A stretch of 64,000 bases of DNA from Sporolactobacillus shoreicorticis (lineage in GTDB: Bacteria > Bacillota > Bacilli > Bacillales > Sporolactobacillaceae), in the NCBI RefSeq assembly GCF_024125445.1, contig NZ_JAMXWM010000025.1, positions 1 to 64,000 of the forward strand. The letters are read 5' to 3'. The notes under the pieces were generated by a model. The model worked only from the letters and a program-made list of their open reading frames with translations. It had not been told where the DNA came from and did no database searches. Shown piece by piece: positions 1 to 9,082 of this stretch. Positions within the stretch are counted from its first letter, which is position 1. The number at the start of each line of letters is the position of its first letter. A program made the translations under genes and the position numbers.

Positions 1-146
1 GGATACAAGATCCAACCTTGCTTTTTCGTTCATAAGATCCATAGCAATTTGAATTGATTATGGGGGTTTAAACCCTTTTATCACGCTTGGCTTTTGTTCA
101 GTTTTCAAGGAACATTCTTTGTCGTCTCTATCAGACGACCTAAACA
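1..146 (-). promoter_or_regulatory. rRNA operon leader with boxA, leading off the left edge
   Basis: Read on the minus strand this is the transcribed leader of an rRNA operon whose 16S gene lies beyond the left edge. A boxA-like antitermination motif (TGTTCCTTGAAAACT) lies at 100-114, followed by the ACTGAACAAA stretch typical of Bacillales rrn leaders, and a small palindrome GGGTTTAAACCC at 64-75. In B. subtilis an rrn operon also sits next to pdaB, so position and motifs agree. The 16S gene itself is not in view. Confidence 0.8.
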
Positions 147-273
147 ATTATATCTTCTTAAATCTTCATTGTCAATCCTTTTTTTTAATTTAATTTTGAT
201 TACTTAATCGCATCAAATTATTAGTTCGGAAAGACAACAAAATTTATTTTATCAGCTATAAAGAAAATGTCAA
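147..273 (-). promoter_or_regulatory. Tandem sigma-A rRNA promoters P1 and P2
   Basis: Two sigma-A promoters face left. P1 has -35 TTGACA at 268-273 and -10 TAAAAT at 246-251 with a 16-bp spacer. P2 has -35 TTGACA at 170-175 and -10 TATAAT at 147-152 with a 17-bp spacer, a perfect consensus. Tandem promoters in front of a boxA leader are the usual arrangement for Bacillales rRNA operons. Confidence 0.88.
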
Positions 274-310
274 CAGTTTTTTTATTTTTTCCTATCCATA
301 AAGACGGTCC

Positions 311-338
311 GCATATTAACTAGAGCTTGCCCATACAA
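311..338 (+). promoter_or_regulatory. Candidate sigma-G/F-type promoter of pdaB
   Basis: GCATA at 311-315 and CATACAA at 332-338 are 16 bp apart and resemble forespore sigma-G (or F) elements. PdaB is a forespore-expressed gene in B. subtilis. The match is by eye, and the spacing is slightly short. Confidence 0.45.
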
Positions 339-369
339 TGGTACAAACAGTCGAGCGAGGTGGACACTC

Positions 370-1122
370 ATGCTTTGGATCATCAATGGTAAACGTTTAA
401 AGAACATCATACTGATTATTATTGCCGCTTTCTTTGCGGCACTGATCTTATTTGTTCAAAAACAAGAAACGGATGTGTTTACACCGATTCAGTCAACTGG
501 AGCGCTCTCAAAAGTTGAAACAGATCAGAAGCACTTAGCTCTGACATTTGACATTAATTGGGGAGATCAGCAGCTCCCGCTTATTTTGAAGACTCTTAAT
601 AAGGAGCATGTGAAAGCGACCTTCTTCATTTCCGGAGAATGGGCCGAACGGCATCCGAGCATTGTCCGCAGCATGGCACGAAACGGGCATGAAGTTGAAT
701 CTCATGGCATGCGTCATGAAGATTACACGCAATTGGATACCTCTCGCGTTCGCTCGGACATCTTGTTTGGTCGCGAAGCGATTTATAAAACACTTGGCGA
801 ACGACCGAATATGATACGACCGCCCTTCGGAAAAACAAACAAAGAGACATTGAAAACAGCAGGCAATTTGAATCAGCAAGTGGTGCTTTGGAGCGTTAAT
901 CCTCGAGATGAAACAAATCCGGGCTACAAAGTCATTGTCAGTCGAGTCTTGCAAAAAACGGGCAAGGGAGACATCATTAAACTCCATGCTTCAGACTCGG
1001 CAAAAGGGACGGATCGTGCGTTGCCTCTTATTATAAGAGAGCTTGAAAACAGAGGGTTTCAATTTGTCACATTAAAGAGTCTTATTTCCGATACTCAGTC
1101 AAAAAGCAAGTTAATGGATTAA
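370..1122 (+). CDS. pdaB: Sporulation polysaccharide deacetylase PdaB
   Basis: This is a 250-residue NodB-family polysaccharide deacetylase; B. subtilis PdaB is about the same size. Residues 12-30 form an N-terminal membrane anchor. The NodB motifs are present: TFDINWG at 59-65, the metal-binding pair H112 and H116 in ESHGMRHED, and RPPFGK near 150-155. PdaB acts on spore cortex peptidoglycan and is needed to keep spores intact. An AGGTGG ribosome site lies just before the ATG. The location between an rrn promoter and gerD matches B. subtilis. The stop codon interlocks with that of the convergent gerD. Confidence 0.9.
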   Translation: MLWIINGKRLKNIILIIIAAFFAALILFVQKQETDVFTPIQSTGALSKVETDQKHLALTFDINWGDQQLPLILKTLNKEHVKATFFISGEWAERHPSIVRSMARNGHEVESHGMRHEDYTQLDTSRVRSDILFGREAIYKTLGERPNMIRPPFGKTNKETLKTAGNLNQQVVLWSVNPRDETNPGYKVIVSRVLQKTGKGDIIKLHASDSAKGTDRALPLIIRELENRGFQFVTLKSLISDTQSKSKLMD

Positions 1123-1703
1123 GGATTTTCCTGACTCTCCGAATTCTGCTGGCTTTCCGATTTTTCCTGTTCTTTCTTTAAGGCGGCAATGATCGCATTG
1201 GCAAGCCGTTTTTTATAGAGTGGAGTCGCCATGAGTTCGCTAATGGTCTGCTCGATTTGCCCGCGAAACGGCTTGGTTTTAAGAAGGCTCAAGTATTGCT
1301 GCTGCATTTCAGGCGTCTTTAGAATATCCATCATCATGCCTTGATACCCCGGATCCTTCATCATTTGCTTCAATAATTTCTCATTTTCGCTTTCCATGGT
1401 TTTAGCCAGTTGTTCAGAGAAATCAGGATCGCTAAAGAGTTGCTTCCATAGCTTTTGCCCCTGCTCCGTCGTGAGTGTCTGTACAATTGTTTTACGGACA
1501 ATCGGATCATCCAGCACAATTGCTTGTCTCATTTCGCTGTCTTTCAATAAATCTCTGATCGTATCTTTGCCTTCATCAGTTTTCAGTAGATCCAGAACCA
1601 TTTTTTTATTTTCCTGATAAGTTGGCTGTTCTTGCCCGCTTCCGCAGCCCACCAAGCCACTGAGCAAAGCAGCACACAGAATCAATGATAGTACCCTAGA
1701 CAT
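1119..1703 (-). CDS. gerD: Spore germination lipoprotein GerD
   Basis: This is a 194-residue lipoprotein with a short hydrophobic signal and lipobox LVGC (Cys20). The rest is charged, helical and Gln/Glu/Lys-rich with no transmembrane segment, as expected of GerD, the scaffold that clusters germinant receptors in the spore inner membrane. A strong AAGGAGG precedes the ATG. The C-terminal tail is Gln/Glu/Ser-rich. Synteny with salA and pdaB supports the name. In B. subtilis kbaA lies between gerD and pdaB; here there is no room for it, because the two stop codons overlap. Confidence 0.88.
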   Translation of the reverse strand: MSRVLSLILCAALLSGLVGCGSGQEQPTYQENKKMVLDLLKTDEGKDTIRDLLKDSEMRQAIVLDDPIVRKTIVQTLTTEQGQKLWKQLFSDPDFSEQLAKTMESENEKLLKQMMKDPGYQGMMMDILKTPEMQQQYLSLLKTKPFRGQIEQTISELMATPLYKKRLANAIIAALKKEQEKSESQQNSESQENP

Positions 1704-1738
1704 AAATGCGATCCTCCTTAAATGGCAAGTCCCTGATT

Positions 1739-1768
1739 TAATATGTGTGGCTCACAGTTTTTTATACA
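1739..1768 (-). promoter_or_regulatory. Sigma-G-type promoter of gerD
   Basis: On the minus strand TGTATA (1763-1768) and CATATTA (1739-1745) are separated by 17 bp, close to the known forespore sigma-G consensus (TGAATA, 17-18 bp, CATACTA). The elements end 36 bp before the gerD start. gerD is a sigma-G gene in B. subtilis. Confidence 0.65.
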
Positions 1769-1879
1769 GGCAACTTGACTGAATCGCAAAATAAAAAGGC
1801 GGTACCGATCTGTTGATTAAATAGGATTATTGTGCAGTAAAAATAGGCTGTGCAATACCTTTTTTGCGGTTTTTCACTA

Positions 1880-2021
1880 TTCGTTATGAGTTTCGGAATT
1901 CATTACTACTTTTGATGATTTAGTTACCACTTTGAGCTCTTTCGTTACAAGTTTCCTCTTCGGTCTGGCTTTTCGATCGTTTGGTCCAACTTTTCCACGC
2001 TTCGACCTAACTTTTGCTGTA
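1880..2021. repeat. Degenerate 21-bp tandem repeat, about seven units
   Basis: Seven consecutive units begin TTCGTTA, TTCATTA, TTAGTTA, TTCGTTA, TTCGGTC, TTTGGTC and TTCGACC, each followed by a 3-4 base variable part and CTTT/GTTT. Unit starts are 1880, 1899, 1920, 1941, 1959, 1980 and 2001, so the period is 21 bp with two shortened units. On the minus strand the better half reads as a 7-residue repeat (VEKLDQT, IEKPDRR), but the frame closes with stops, so it is probably a decayed repeat-protein gene or an intergenic repeat. The rest of the 1704-2150 gap holds only the gerD promoter and the salA terminator. Confidence 0.6.
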
Positions 2022-2090
2022 CGGCTTTCGCGGATGACTGCCCATCCTCAATTGCGTTTACTGCGCATCTTCCATCTACGATCCAGAAGT

Positions 2091-2129
2091 AAAACCCCGA
2101 ACTCGGATGTCCACATCCAATGCTCGGGG
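2091..2129 (-). terminator. Probable terminator downstream of salA
   Basis: An inverted repeat with arms CCCCGA...GGATGT and ACATCC...TCGGGG spans 2095-2129; on the minus strand it is followed by TTTTACTT. It lies 22 bp past the salA stop. The T-run is short, so termination may be partial. Confidence 0.6.
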
Positions 2130-2150
2130 TGAATGGTTTAGAATCAATTT

Positions 2151-3194
2151 TTAACATATCTTTCCAATTACTTTTTCAGCAATCCCATTGTAGACAGCGG
2201 CGACCGGATCATCTTCAAAATAGACGCCTGGTGCAAATTCTCCTTCTTTCGACTGCGGCTGCGTGAGCGGCACCCGTCCAAGCAGATCGGTGTGCAGCAG
2301 GTCACTGAGTTTGTCGCCACCGCCTTTGCCAAAGACATACTCGATCTCGCCTGTTTTTTTGCTTTGGTAGTAAGCCATGTTTTCAACAATCCCGAGGATT
2401 TCGTGTTTGGTGTGGACTGCCATGGCGCCTGCACGCGCTGCGACAAATGCGGCGGTTGGATGGGGTGTAGTGACAATGATCTCTTTTGAGTGCGGCAGTT
2501 TGCTGTGAATGTCCATGGCCACATCACCGGTTCCCGGAGGCAGATCAAGTACCAAGTAATCCAAGTCGCCCCAATATACATCATTGAAAAAATTGTTCAG
2601 CATTTTGCCGAGCATCGGACCACGCCAAATCACCGGAGAATTGTTTTCAACAAAGAAGCCCATGGAAATGACTTTGATGCCCAACCGTTCAACCGGAATA
2701 ATCCGATTATGTCTTATCTCCGGGCGCTTCTCAATCCCCATCATGTCCGGCACACTGAAACCGTAAATGTCGGCATCCAGCAGGCCGATCTTCTTCCCCT
2801 GCCGCGCAAGTGCGAGCGCGAGATTAACGGAAACAGTCGATTTCCCCACACCGCCCTTGCCGCTTGCCACGGCAATGAACTCAGTCTTAACTCCCGGAGA
2901 GAGCAGTGTCGGCAGATCAACTGGAAACCCGCCCAGTTGTTTTATTTCTACATCGCTGAGCACTGCAAACCGAACACTGACCACTTTTGCGCCTTGTTCT
3001 TTAATTTTGGAAGAGAGTTCAACCTGGATCTGCATCTGCTTCACTTGATCCTGCTTGGCAAGCGCGATCTTCAAGCGAACGTGATCATCCTCGATTGTCA
3101 AATACTTCAATGCCTGTGTTTGCAAAAGATTTTTATGTAAAAAGGGGTCCTGGACGGTTTTCAAAACATCCAAAACCTGCTGTTGCTTAATCAT
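2151..3194 (-). CDS. salA: Mrp/NBP35-family P-loop ATPase SalA
   Basis: This 347-residue protein has an N-terminal MIP18/DUF59-like segment (about 1-90) and a P-loop ATPase domain with deviant Walker A GKGGVGKS near 113-120, then LLDADIYG and the Mrp signature DLPPGTGD. The family is linked to Fe-S cluster transfer; in B. subtilis SalA (YbaL) is also a regulator upstream of ScoC. No CxxC pair typical of eukaryotic NBP35 is seen. It lies between gerD and cwlD, as in B. subtilis. An AGGGTTGGTGAG precedes the ATG. Confidence 0.88.
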   Translation of the reverse strand: MIKQQQVLDVLKTVQDPFLHKNLLQTQALKYLTIEDDHVRLKIALAKQDQVKQMQIQVELSSKIKEQGAKVVSVRFAVLSDVEIKQLGGFPVDLPTLLSPGVKTEFIAVASGKGGVGKSTVSVNLALALARQGKKIGLLDADIYGFSVPDMMGIEKRPEIRHNRIIPVERLGIKVISMGFFVENNSPVIWRGPMLGKMLNNFFNDVYWGDLDYLVLDLPPGTGDVAMDIHSKLPHSKEIIVTTPHPTAAFVAARAGAMAVHTKHEILGIVENMAYYQSKKTGEIEYVFGKGGGDKLSDLLHTDLLGRVPLTQPQSKEGEFAPGVYFEDDPVAAVYNGIAEKVIGKIC

Positions 3195-3278
3195 TTTCTC
3201 ACCAACCCTCTCCCAATTGCATGCACCCTCAGTATACCAATCCGATTATGAAAAACCCAGCAATTGAACATTTGTGCC

Positions 3279-3989
3279 TTAATCAGAAGGGACCTTTTCA
3301 TTCGTGAAATAACGCATGACGCCTTGGCTGATAGAAGCTGCCGCTTGCTTTTGATAATTGCGCTGAATAAGTAATGCTCGCTCCTGGGCATTTGAGAGAA
3401 ATCCTACCTCGACGAGTGCGGACGGTGCTTCCGACTTTTTTAGGAGATAGACATGGCTGATCGGTTTCGCATATCGGTTTGTATTGCCGAGATTGCGTTT
3501 CAGAGAATCCTGAATGAATAGTGCGAGCTTGCGGTTTTCGCTGAACTTCGGATGGTAAAATGTTTGAGCGCCATGCAGGCTCGGCATTGGAATCGCATTA
3601 AGATGAACACTGACAAAGGCGTCTGGATGCGTTTTATTAATCAGGTCTGCTCGGCGCACGAGGTCCTGCCTTTTATGCCGTCCTTCATAATTGTCGTCTG
3701 CCAAATCCATGTCCTTGTCCCGGGTCATCACCACAACAGCGCCCATTTCCTGCAAATAATGACGCACATCCTGTGCAATTTTGAGGGTAATATCCTTTTC
3801 TTCTGTGCTTCCGCCTACCGCACCTCCGTCTGGCCCCCCGTGTCCCGCGTCAATGACAATGATCCGTCCCGCCAGCGGTGTATGCCAATTCTGACTCGTA
3901 TGCCAACTGACCAGCCATTTGATACCGGCCAGTGATACAAAACCGAGCACTACGATCATACATCCCCAAAATAACCATCTGCGTCTCAC
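3279..3989 (-). CDS. cwlD: Spore cortex N-acetylmuramoyl-L-alanine amidase CwlD
   Basis: The gene encodes an Amidase_3 protein of 236 residues, essentially the B. subtilis length. It has an N-terminal membrane anchor (about residues 5-25) and zinc-amidase motifs IVIDAGHGGPDGG, SVHLNA and the Glu of LVEVGFLSN. CwlD cleaves stem peptides so that muramic-delta-lactam can form in the spore cortex. The start chosen is GTG at 3989, because GGAGGG lies six bases ahead of it; an upstream in-frame ATG at 4007 would overlap that ribosome site. Confidence 0.88.
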   Translation of the reverse strand: MRRRWLFWGCMIVVLGFVSLAGIKWLVSWHTSQNWHTPLAGRIIVIDAGHGGPDGGAVGGSTEEKDITLKIAQDVRHYLQEMGAVVVMTRDKDMDLADDNYEGRHKRQDLVRRADLINKTHPDAFVSVHLNAIPMPSLHGAQTFYHPKFSENRKLALFIQDSLKRNLGNTNRYAKPISHVYLLKKSEAPSALVEVGFLSNAQERALLIQRNYQKQAAASISQGVMRYFTNEKVPSD

Positions 3990-4060
3990 GCCAATCCCTC
4001 CACCCATGCAAGCCTGTCTCTATCTCATATATATGGACAAAGCCTGCGATTATGCGCGGA

Positions 4061-4495
4061 TTAGCGAAGCTTGAGACGCCAGCGTTTTAATGAGGCGTCA
4101 AATCCCTCAGACCACCAATTGAATAAGTATTTGCGGCATGTATCCTGCAAGTCATCAAGCGATTGTTGATCTGCCCCCCAAAAAAGCCAGAAATCATAAA
4201 AATCATCAAAAAGCCCATAAAATTCAATTTTACATCGTTTGAATGCCGCAATTTTTTCTTCCCCGTAAAAACCGAAACGTCCCATCGAAGAACCAAGCAA
4301 AAAGCTCTCAAGTGCGTATTCTGCACACATCTCCTTGCCGGTTTTCACTGCCGCGGGAACAAGCACTAAATAACTGTCAAAATAATCGTGCACCGCCTGT
4401 TCAATTTTAGTAAACGATAAATCTTGAAGCGCTCGTCGTTCTGAATCAAGCTGCTTATGGCGCTGCTTTTCTTTAAAATCCATGACTACACCCAT
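4061..4495 (-). CDS. ybaK: DUF2521 protein, YbaK-like
   Basis: This 144-residue soluble protein matches YbaK of B. subtilis in position (next to cwlD) and character: charged N-terminus (FKEKQRHKQLDSERRALQDL), then aromatic-rich helices with a run of Tyr/Phe/Trp (FYGLFDDFYDFWLFWG). No function is known for the family. The ATG at 4495 is chosen because AAGGAGG lies six bases upstream; the longer frame from 4522 would contain that ribosome site. Confidence 0.75.
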   Translation of the reverse strand: MGVVMDFKEKQRHKQLDSERRALQDLSFTKIEQAVHDYFDSYLVLVPAAVKTGKEMCAEYALESFLLGSSMGRFGFYGEEKIAAFKRCKIEFYGLFDDFYDFWLFWGADQQSLDDLQDTCRKYLFNWWSEGFDASLKRWRLKLR

Positions 4496-4706
4496 GATCG
4501 CTCCTCCTTCCCTCTTTATCATCGGGCAAGTGAGGTGCCGGCAACCGTAACACCTTTTTCCATGCCGCTGTGATCACAAGGAAAGTGGTGCCAGCATAAT
4601 CCGTGTAAAAATATTTGTCTTTGGAATGATTGACGCAGGCTTATGAAAAACTGATACTTAAGTTAAAATAATTAAATAGGGAAAAGCAATCCGGAGGTGA
4701 TTGTCA

Positions 4707-7700
4707 TTGACTGATCGAACCCGACTTTTTTTCGATGAAATCGAAGGAATGGTTCGAGGCGGCTTCCTGTCTCAAGCGGAGGCATCACGCCTGCGTATCG
4801 CTTACACTGGTTATATAGCGCACCTAGAAGCGGCGACGAACGTGCCGATTGCGCGACCGAAAAAACCGCCGCTTGAAAAATCAAAGGGATTAGAAGCCCG
4901 CAAAATCAAAGCAGCGCCAATGCCAAAACAGCCGAAGAAAAAGCTGACTCACGAGCAGCTTCGTGAGAAAAATTTGACGCTGGTACTGATATTAGGTGTT
5001 TCATTTCTTCTTCTAGGCGGATTCATTTTAGCGACAACGAATTGGGGCACGATGAATGCTTGGGTGAAGATGCTGACCATTCTTTCTGTTTCTCTTGTCT
5101 TTTCTGTAATGAGTTTCATTGCGCGCAAGCTGCATATCCGTCAAACAGCCTTTGCGTTCACAACATTATCGGCGCTCTTTCTTCCTATTGTGCTTGTCTG
5201 TGCTTCGTATTATCAACTTTTCGGCACTTATTTTGCCCTTCATGGTTATGGTGCATCGCTGCTCGGCTTTTTCTCATCCCTGCTTTTTGTTCTGCTCTAT
5301 CATTGGATTGCCCGGCGTTTTGCATCCCGCTTTTTTAAGGGACTGTCGCTTTTATTCGGCTATATCGCGCTGTGCTTCGGCACCTACTTTATGACGCATC
5401 AGGTAATTGCATGGCAAACGCTCATTAACCTGTTCAGTCTTTTATGGCTCGCTGCGCCTCACTTCGTGCGGCACGCAAGACAGTTCCGCTTTTTTCACGA
5501 TACGCTGAAGTACGACCGGCTGTTTACTCAAGCTCTTGTGGTTGCAAATGTTCTTCTCGCTTTGGTCTTTTGGCGTCCCGCAGTTGCCTACACACTTGTG
5601 ACTCTCCTTGTGTCCTGTTTATTTCTCTGGTGCGTTTATCGAGAGCTTTCCAAGGTCTATCACGCCGGTTTCTTATTCTTTTGCACTCTGACCTTTCTGC
5701 AAACGATGCTGTATGCCCATAATGATTCACTCTCGATCGTCCTGTGGACCGCACTGCTTATTTTCTATACCTCCCTTTCGGAATTCGCCATCCGGCGATT
5801 TGCCGATTCACTTTGGATACGTGTGTACCAGCACTTGAACGTTGCCGCCGGCTGTTTCTTCAGCAGTGCAATCCTGCTCGTCACGTATTCCGATGTCACT
5901 GTTCCTCCGAGCCGCGGCATATACTCGTTGTCTCTGATCTGTCTGGCTGTTATTCTTGGTATCCTTGATTATTTGACGCGGCGTCACCCGGCAGCATGGT
6001 TTCCTTACGCCCCATTGTTCTCGGCTTATGCACTTGTCTTTGATGCCTGCGTGATCTTTAGAGACTCCTTTACGATTGAACTTCGCAGCGTCATGATGCT
6101 CAGCATTGCGCTTTATTCAGGACTTTTCCTCTATAAAAAGGCAGCGCGCTTCATGTCACGTTATCAAACAGCACTTCCGATCATGGTCACAAGCTTCACG
6201 CTGCTCAGCCTGACCGCAAGCTATGCGATTTTCAGCAAATTGGAATGGCTGACTTGGTCATTTATCGCTTGGGCACTCATGCTGCTGACCGGTTTACTGC
6301 GTACGGACCTGATCGCGAAAATCGCGGGACATAGCCAATCCGCCGCATTCGGCCTGATCCTGCTCATCTTTTTCCCTAATAGCTGGCAATATGATATCCA
6401 GCTGGCATCAGCGAGTGCCGTTCTGCTTGCGGCTCATTTGCTCACGCGGACGTACTTGGCACCTTACCAGATGACAATCCTTTATACAAGCGGTGTTTAT
6501 TACCTACTTTCGTTCCTGTTTATCTTTAACAAAATTGAGTTGTTCCGGTTCTTGCCATCCTTTTCTACGGCATGCTGCTTTCCGTTATATTCCTGATGCG
6601 AAAACCAATCGATTTATGGGCCGCGCTGCATGGATTGCTGACCATTATTGCTTTACTCTACCCTGTTTGGCTGCTTGTAAGCCATGACATTCCGGTTACC
6701 GCGCCCGTACTCTATCTGGAAGGTGCAGCGTTCGTCTCGGCGGCAGTATGTTACCTGCTTCATCAGAAAAAGCTGACACTTGTCGAAACCATTTATTATT
6801 GGCTGACGCATATATTTATGTTTTTCAGTATCTTGCTCATTTGGAACAGCTTTTTTGAAGCGCCTGCGTTTCCATTGGTATCGGCCTTGGCCGTGGTAGG
6901 CTACATGTACTATTGCTTCAAAACAAAAAATATGGCTGCGCGGTTAATTAGTTTTTGCGTTTCCGCAATGCTTATCCTTACGCTATTCGAAAACAGCTGC
7001 CTTTTCTGGTCTATAACCGGCATAAATTTTGAGCAATGCCTCTCTGTTACGACAGTGATCCTGCTCTTGTTTTACAGCAAAGCAAACAGCTTATGGCGGT
7101 TTACAGCCTATTATCCAACACTTGTTTTTCTTGGTCTTTCTGTGCCGACTGCTTTTCTTGATCCGTTCTACTGGATGGTCATTCCGCTCGGGGGATTCGC
7201 CTGGTTTACCTGGCGCGCAGTCAAAACGGCTGAACGCTATATATTCAGTTCCATTGTTTTCCTGCTGATTTTTCTTTTGGGTCTGCGAATTCAGGAACTA
7301 CTGCCGATAACACATGAGGCAGTTTATTCACTGGCATTGACCGCACTCGTTGCAACACTGTGCTGGTTCCTTGGCAAGGAAACCTGGCGTCCCATCCTGT
7401 ATCCAGCCGTTTTTGCTCTTTTAGTATTCACTGCACTGACTGCCATTCGCACGACCTGGGATACTGTCAGCATGATCATCACCTTAATCGGAATCTGTGC
7501 ATCGGCCGGCCTTCTTATATTCCTTTACCTTTACCGTCTGAAGAATCTGAGCGTCGTGCCCCTGATGTTGCTTTCCCTGCTGATTTGGCTGAATCTGGTT
7601 AATGCACCTTTTGGGGTCAAAACGGCAAGCTTTCTCAGCGCTTCACTGGCTCTGCTCGTCGTTTCACTCTGGAGGCGGAAACCCTTTATTGAGAAAACGC

Positions 7701-8407
7701 ATTTTTCGCTTAATTATGAACGGATCACAGCCTTTGCCTATTTATTCGTTTTTTACGGATTCATGGCCGCGCATACACTCTATTTCGGAAGGCTGGCTGC
7801 TGCCTGTCTTGCGGTATTGTATGGCGGATTGACTGCCTATCGCAGCACTCAACTCGAACGGAAAGTCTGGATGAACGGAGCGCTGGCTGCTTTACTTTGG
7901 CCGGCGGCGATTATCCTGCAAAAAAGTCCGCTCTTCCCATTTATGAATCATATGCTGCTTGCCGCGCTTTTCCTGATCATTGTCTCCCTCTCCTGCCGAA
8001 GAATATGGGGCGCAGGTCTCTATTGCCTGCGCATTGAATGGATTGCGGTTGCTGTCATTTACCTGCGGCTGATGCTACTCGCGCTCATGATCGGCGAGAC
8101 AGGAGCGCTGCTTGCCTTCGCCGTTGTGGCATTGATCGGCACAATCAGCGGATTTCTTTTAAAATATAAATCCTATTTCTTCTCAAGTATCGTGGCACTG
8201 ATCATCAGCTTGCTCTATAACCGGCGCCATATGTGGGTTGTGCTGCCTTGGTGGCTTTATCTGGTCATCGGCGGATTCGTGTTGATTGCCACCGCCAGCA
8301 TCGTCGAATGGACGCGGCAGGATAAACTCCGCCGTGCCAAACTTAATCTGCCGCCGCGTGTGTCGATGCTGCGCAAAATCAAATATTATCTCCATACATG
8401 GCGTTAA
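4707..8407 (+). pseudogene. Giant multi-pass membrane protein gene, frameshifted
   Basis: Two adjoining frames, 4707-6596 and about 6539-8407, read as one membrane protein of roughly 1,230 residues. The N-terminal 100 residues are cytosolic, with a helical start (DRTRLFFDEIEGMVRGGFLS) and a Lys/Pro-rich linker. At least 25 hydrophobic segments follow. The first segment (LGVSFLLLGGFILATTNWG) recalls the DUF2157/SCO7613-type membrane proteins; no function can be given. The frame moves by -1 between 6539 and about 6550: the first frame ends in a non-hydrophobic tail, while the second, read from 6539, continues VVPVLAILFYGMLLSVIFLM, a good membrane helix. A one-base deletion or a sequencing error is the simplest cause. 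Start TTG at 4707 is nine bases after GGAGG (4693-4697). Confidence 0.72.
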
Positions 8408-8442
8408 TAAAAGCTCCCGGAAGTTGCCGGGAGCTTTTATTA
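8406..8442. terminator. Bidirectional terminator
   Basis: A stem AAAAGCTCCCGG / CCGGGAGCTTTT with a five-base loop sits between the convergent membrane-protein gene and the DUF2383 gene. T-runs on both sides serve both directions. It overlaps the stop codon of the DUF2383 gene (8440-8442). Confidence 0.88.
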
Positions 8443-8883
8443 TGCGGTTTGACTAATCATTGCCTTCAGCTGGCGTACATGCGTGCGATCCTGATTCAGC
8501 AACTCCCTGACGACCCGCTCGCTTTCCGCCGAGAGATTGCCACGCACCGTTTTTTCCGTCATCTCAATGCCAAGCTGCTCGCCTTCAATTGCCTTTTGGA
8601 TAATTTGTTCATCCTCATGCGGCACCCTCAATTTAACAAGATAGTCTTGAAAGGCTCCGATCCAGCCGGCATCTTCAATAGGGGTACCGCCCAGATTCTG
8701 AATTCGTTCGACAACGCGCAGTGCTTGCTCCCTGATCTCATGCTGAATCGTTTGAAACGTTTGTTTGAGATCATGATTCTTCGCGTTTTCCATAAAATGA
8801 TCATAGGCATGGATACCCATATACAAACCCTTCAGCAATCCATTTAATGCTGTTAATTCTTCATTTTTCATGACTAATCGCAC
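8440..8883 (-). CDS. DUF2383 ferritin-like helical protein
   Basis: This 147-residue protein is entirely helical and charged. It begins NEELTALNGLLKGLYMGIHAYDHFMENAK and repeats helices with acidic/His positions (HAYDHF, HEIREQAL, DRTHVRQL), as in the DUF2383 ferritin-like four-helix family. Members occur in many Bacillales spore formers; the role is unknown. The GTG at 8883 follows AGGAG by six bases; an ATG four codons in (8871) is also possible. The gene is convergent to the membrane-protein gene and separated from it by a shared terminator. Confidence 0.65.
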   Translation of the reverse strand: MRLVMKNEELTALNGLLKGLYMGIHAYDHFMENAKNHDLKQTFQTIQHEIREQALRVVERIQNLGGTPIEDAGWIGAFQDYLVKLRVPHEDEQIIQKAIEGEQLGIEMTEKTVRGNLSAESERVVRELLNQDRTHVRQLKAMISQTA

Positions 8884-8935
8884 CTTTCACTCCTAGGCTT
8901 TCCTATAAAAGGTAAAATCATCAATCAACCATTTG

Positions 8936-8956
8936 CGATTCATGTTAAGTGAATCG
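8936..8956. repeat. Inverted repeat upstream of the DUF2383 gene
   Basis: CGATTCA (8936-8942) and TGAATCG (8950-8956) form perfect 7-bp arms around a 7-base loop, about 55 bp before the DUF2383 start. It could be an operator. The remaining 8884-9042 gap shows nothing else clear. Confidence 0.4.
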
Positions 8957-9044
8957 TATAACCTTTCAAGTACATGAGCACTGAAAAAAAATGACGATAT
9001 TCTACAGATAACTCATTTGATTTTTTTTTACAATTTTAGGCAAG

Positions 9045-9068
9045 AAAAAAACCTGCACATAAGTGCAG
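9045..9068 (-). terminator. Terminator of the interrupted secreted-protein gene
   Basis: On the minus strand CTGCAC-TTAT-GTGCAG (9053-9068) is followed by GTTTTTTTC. It lies 15 bases after the stop codon at 9083. Confidence 0.82.
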
Positions 9069-9082
9069 ATTCCTTCTTAAAA

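Noticed and set aside
1945-2157. A 70-residue open frame next to salA
   Set aside because: It spans the salA terminator and the 21-bp repeat, has no good ribosome site, and its apparent repeats come from the DNA repeat.
6536-6596. Programmed -1 frameshift joining the two membrane-protein frames
   Set aside because: No slippery heptamer of the X-XXY-YYZ type lies in the only possible window, and no stimulatory structure is evident; a one-base deletion is simpler.
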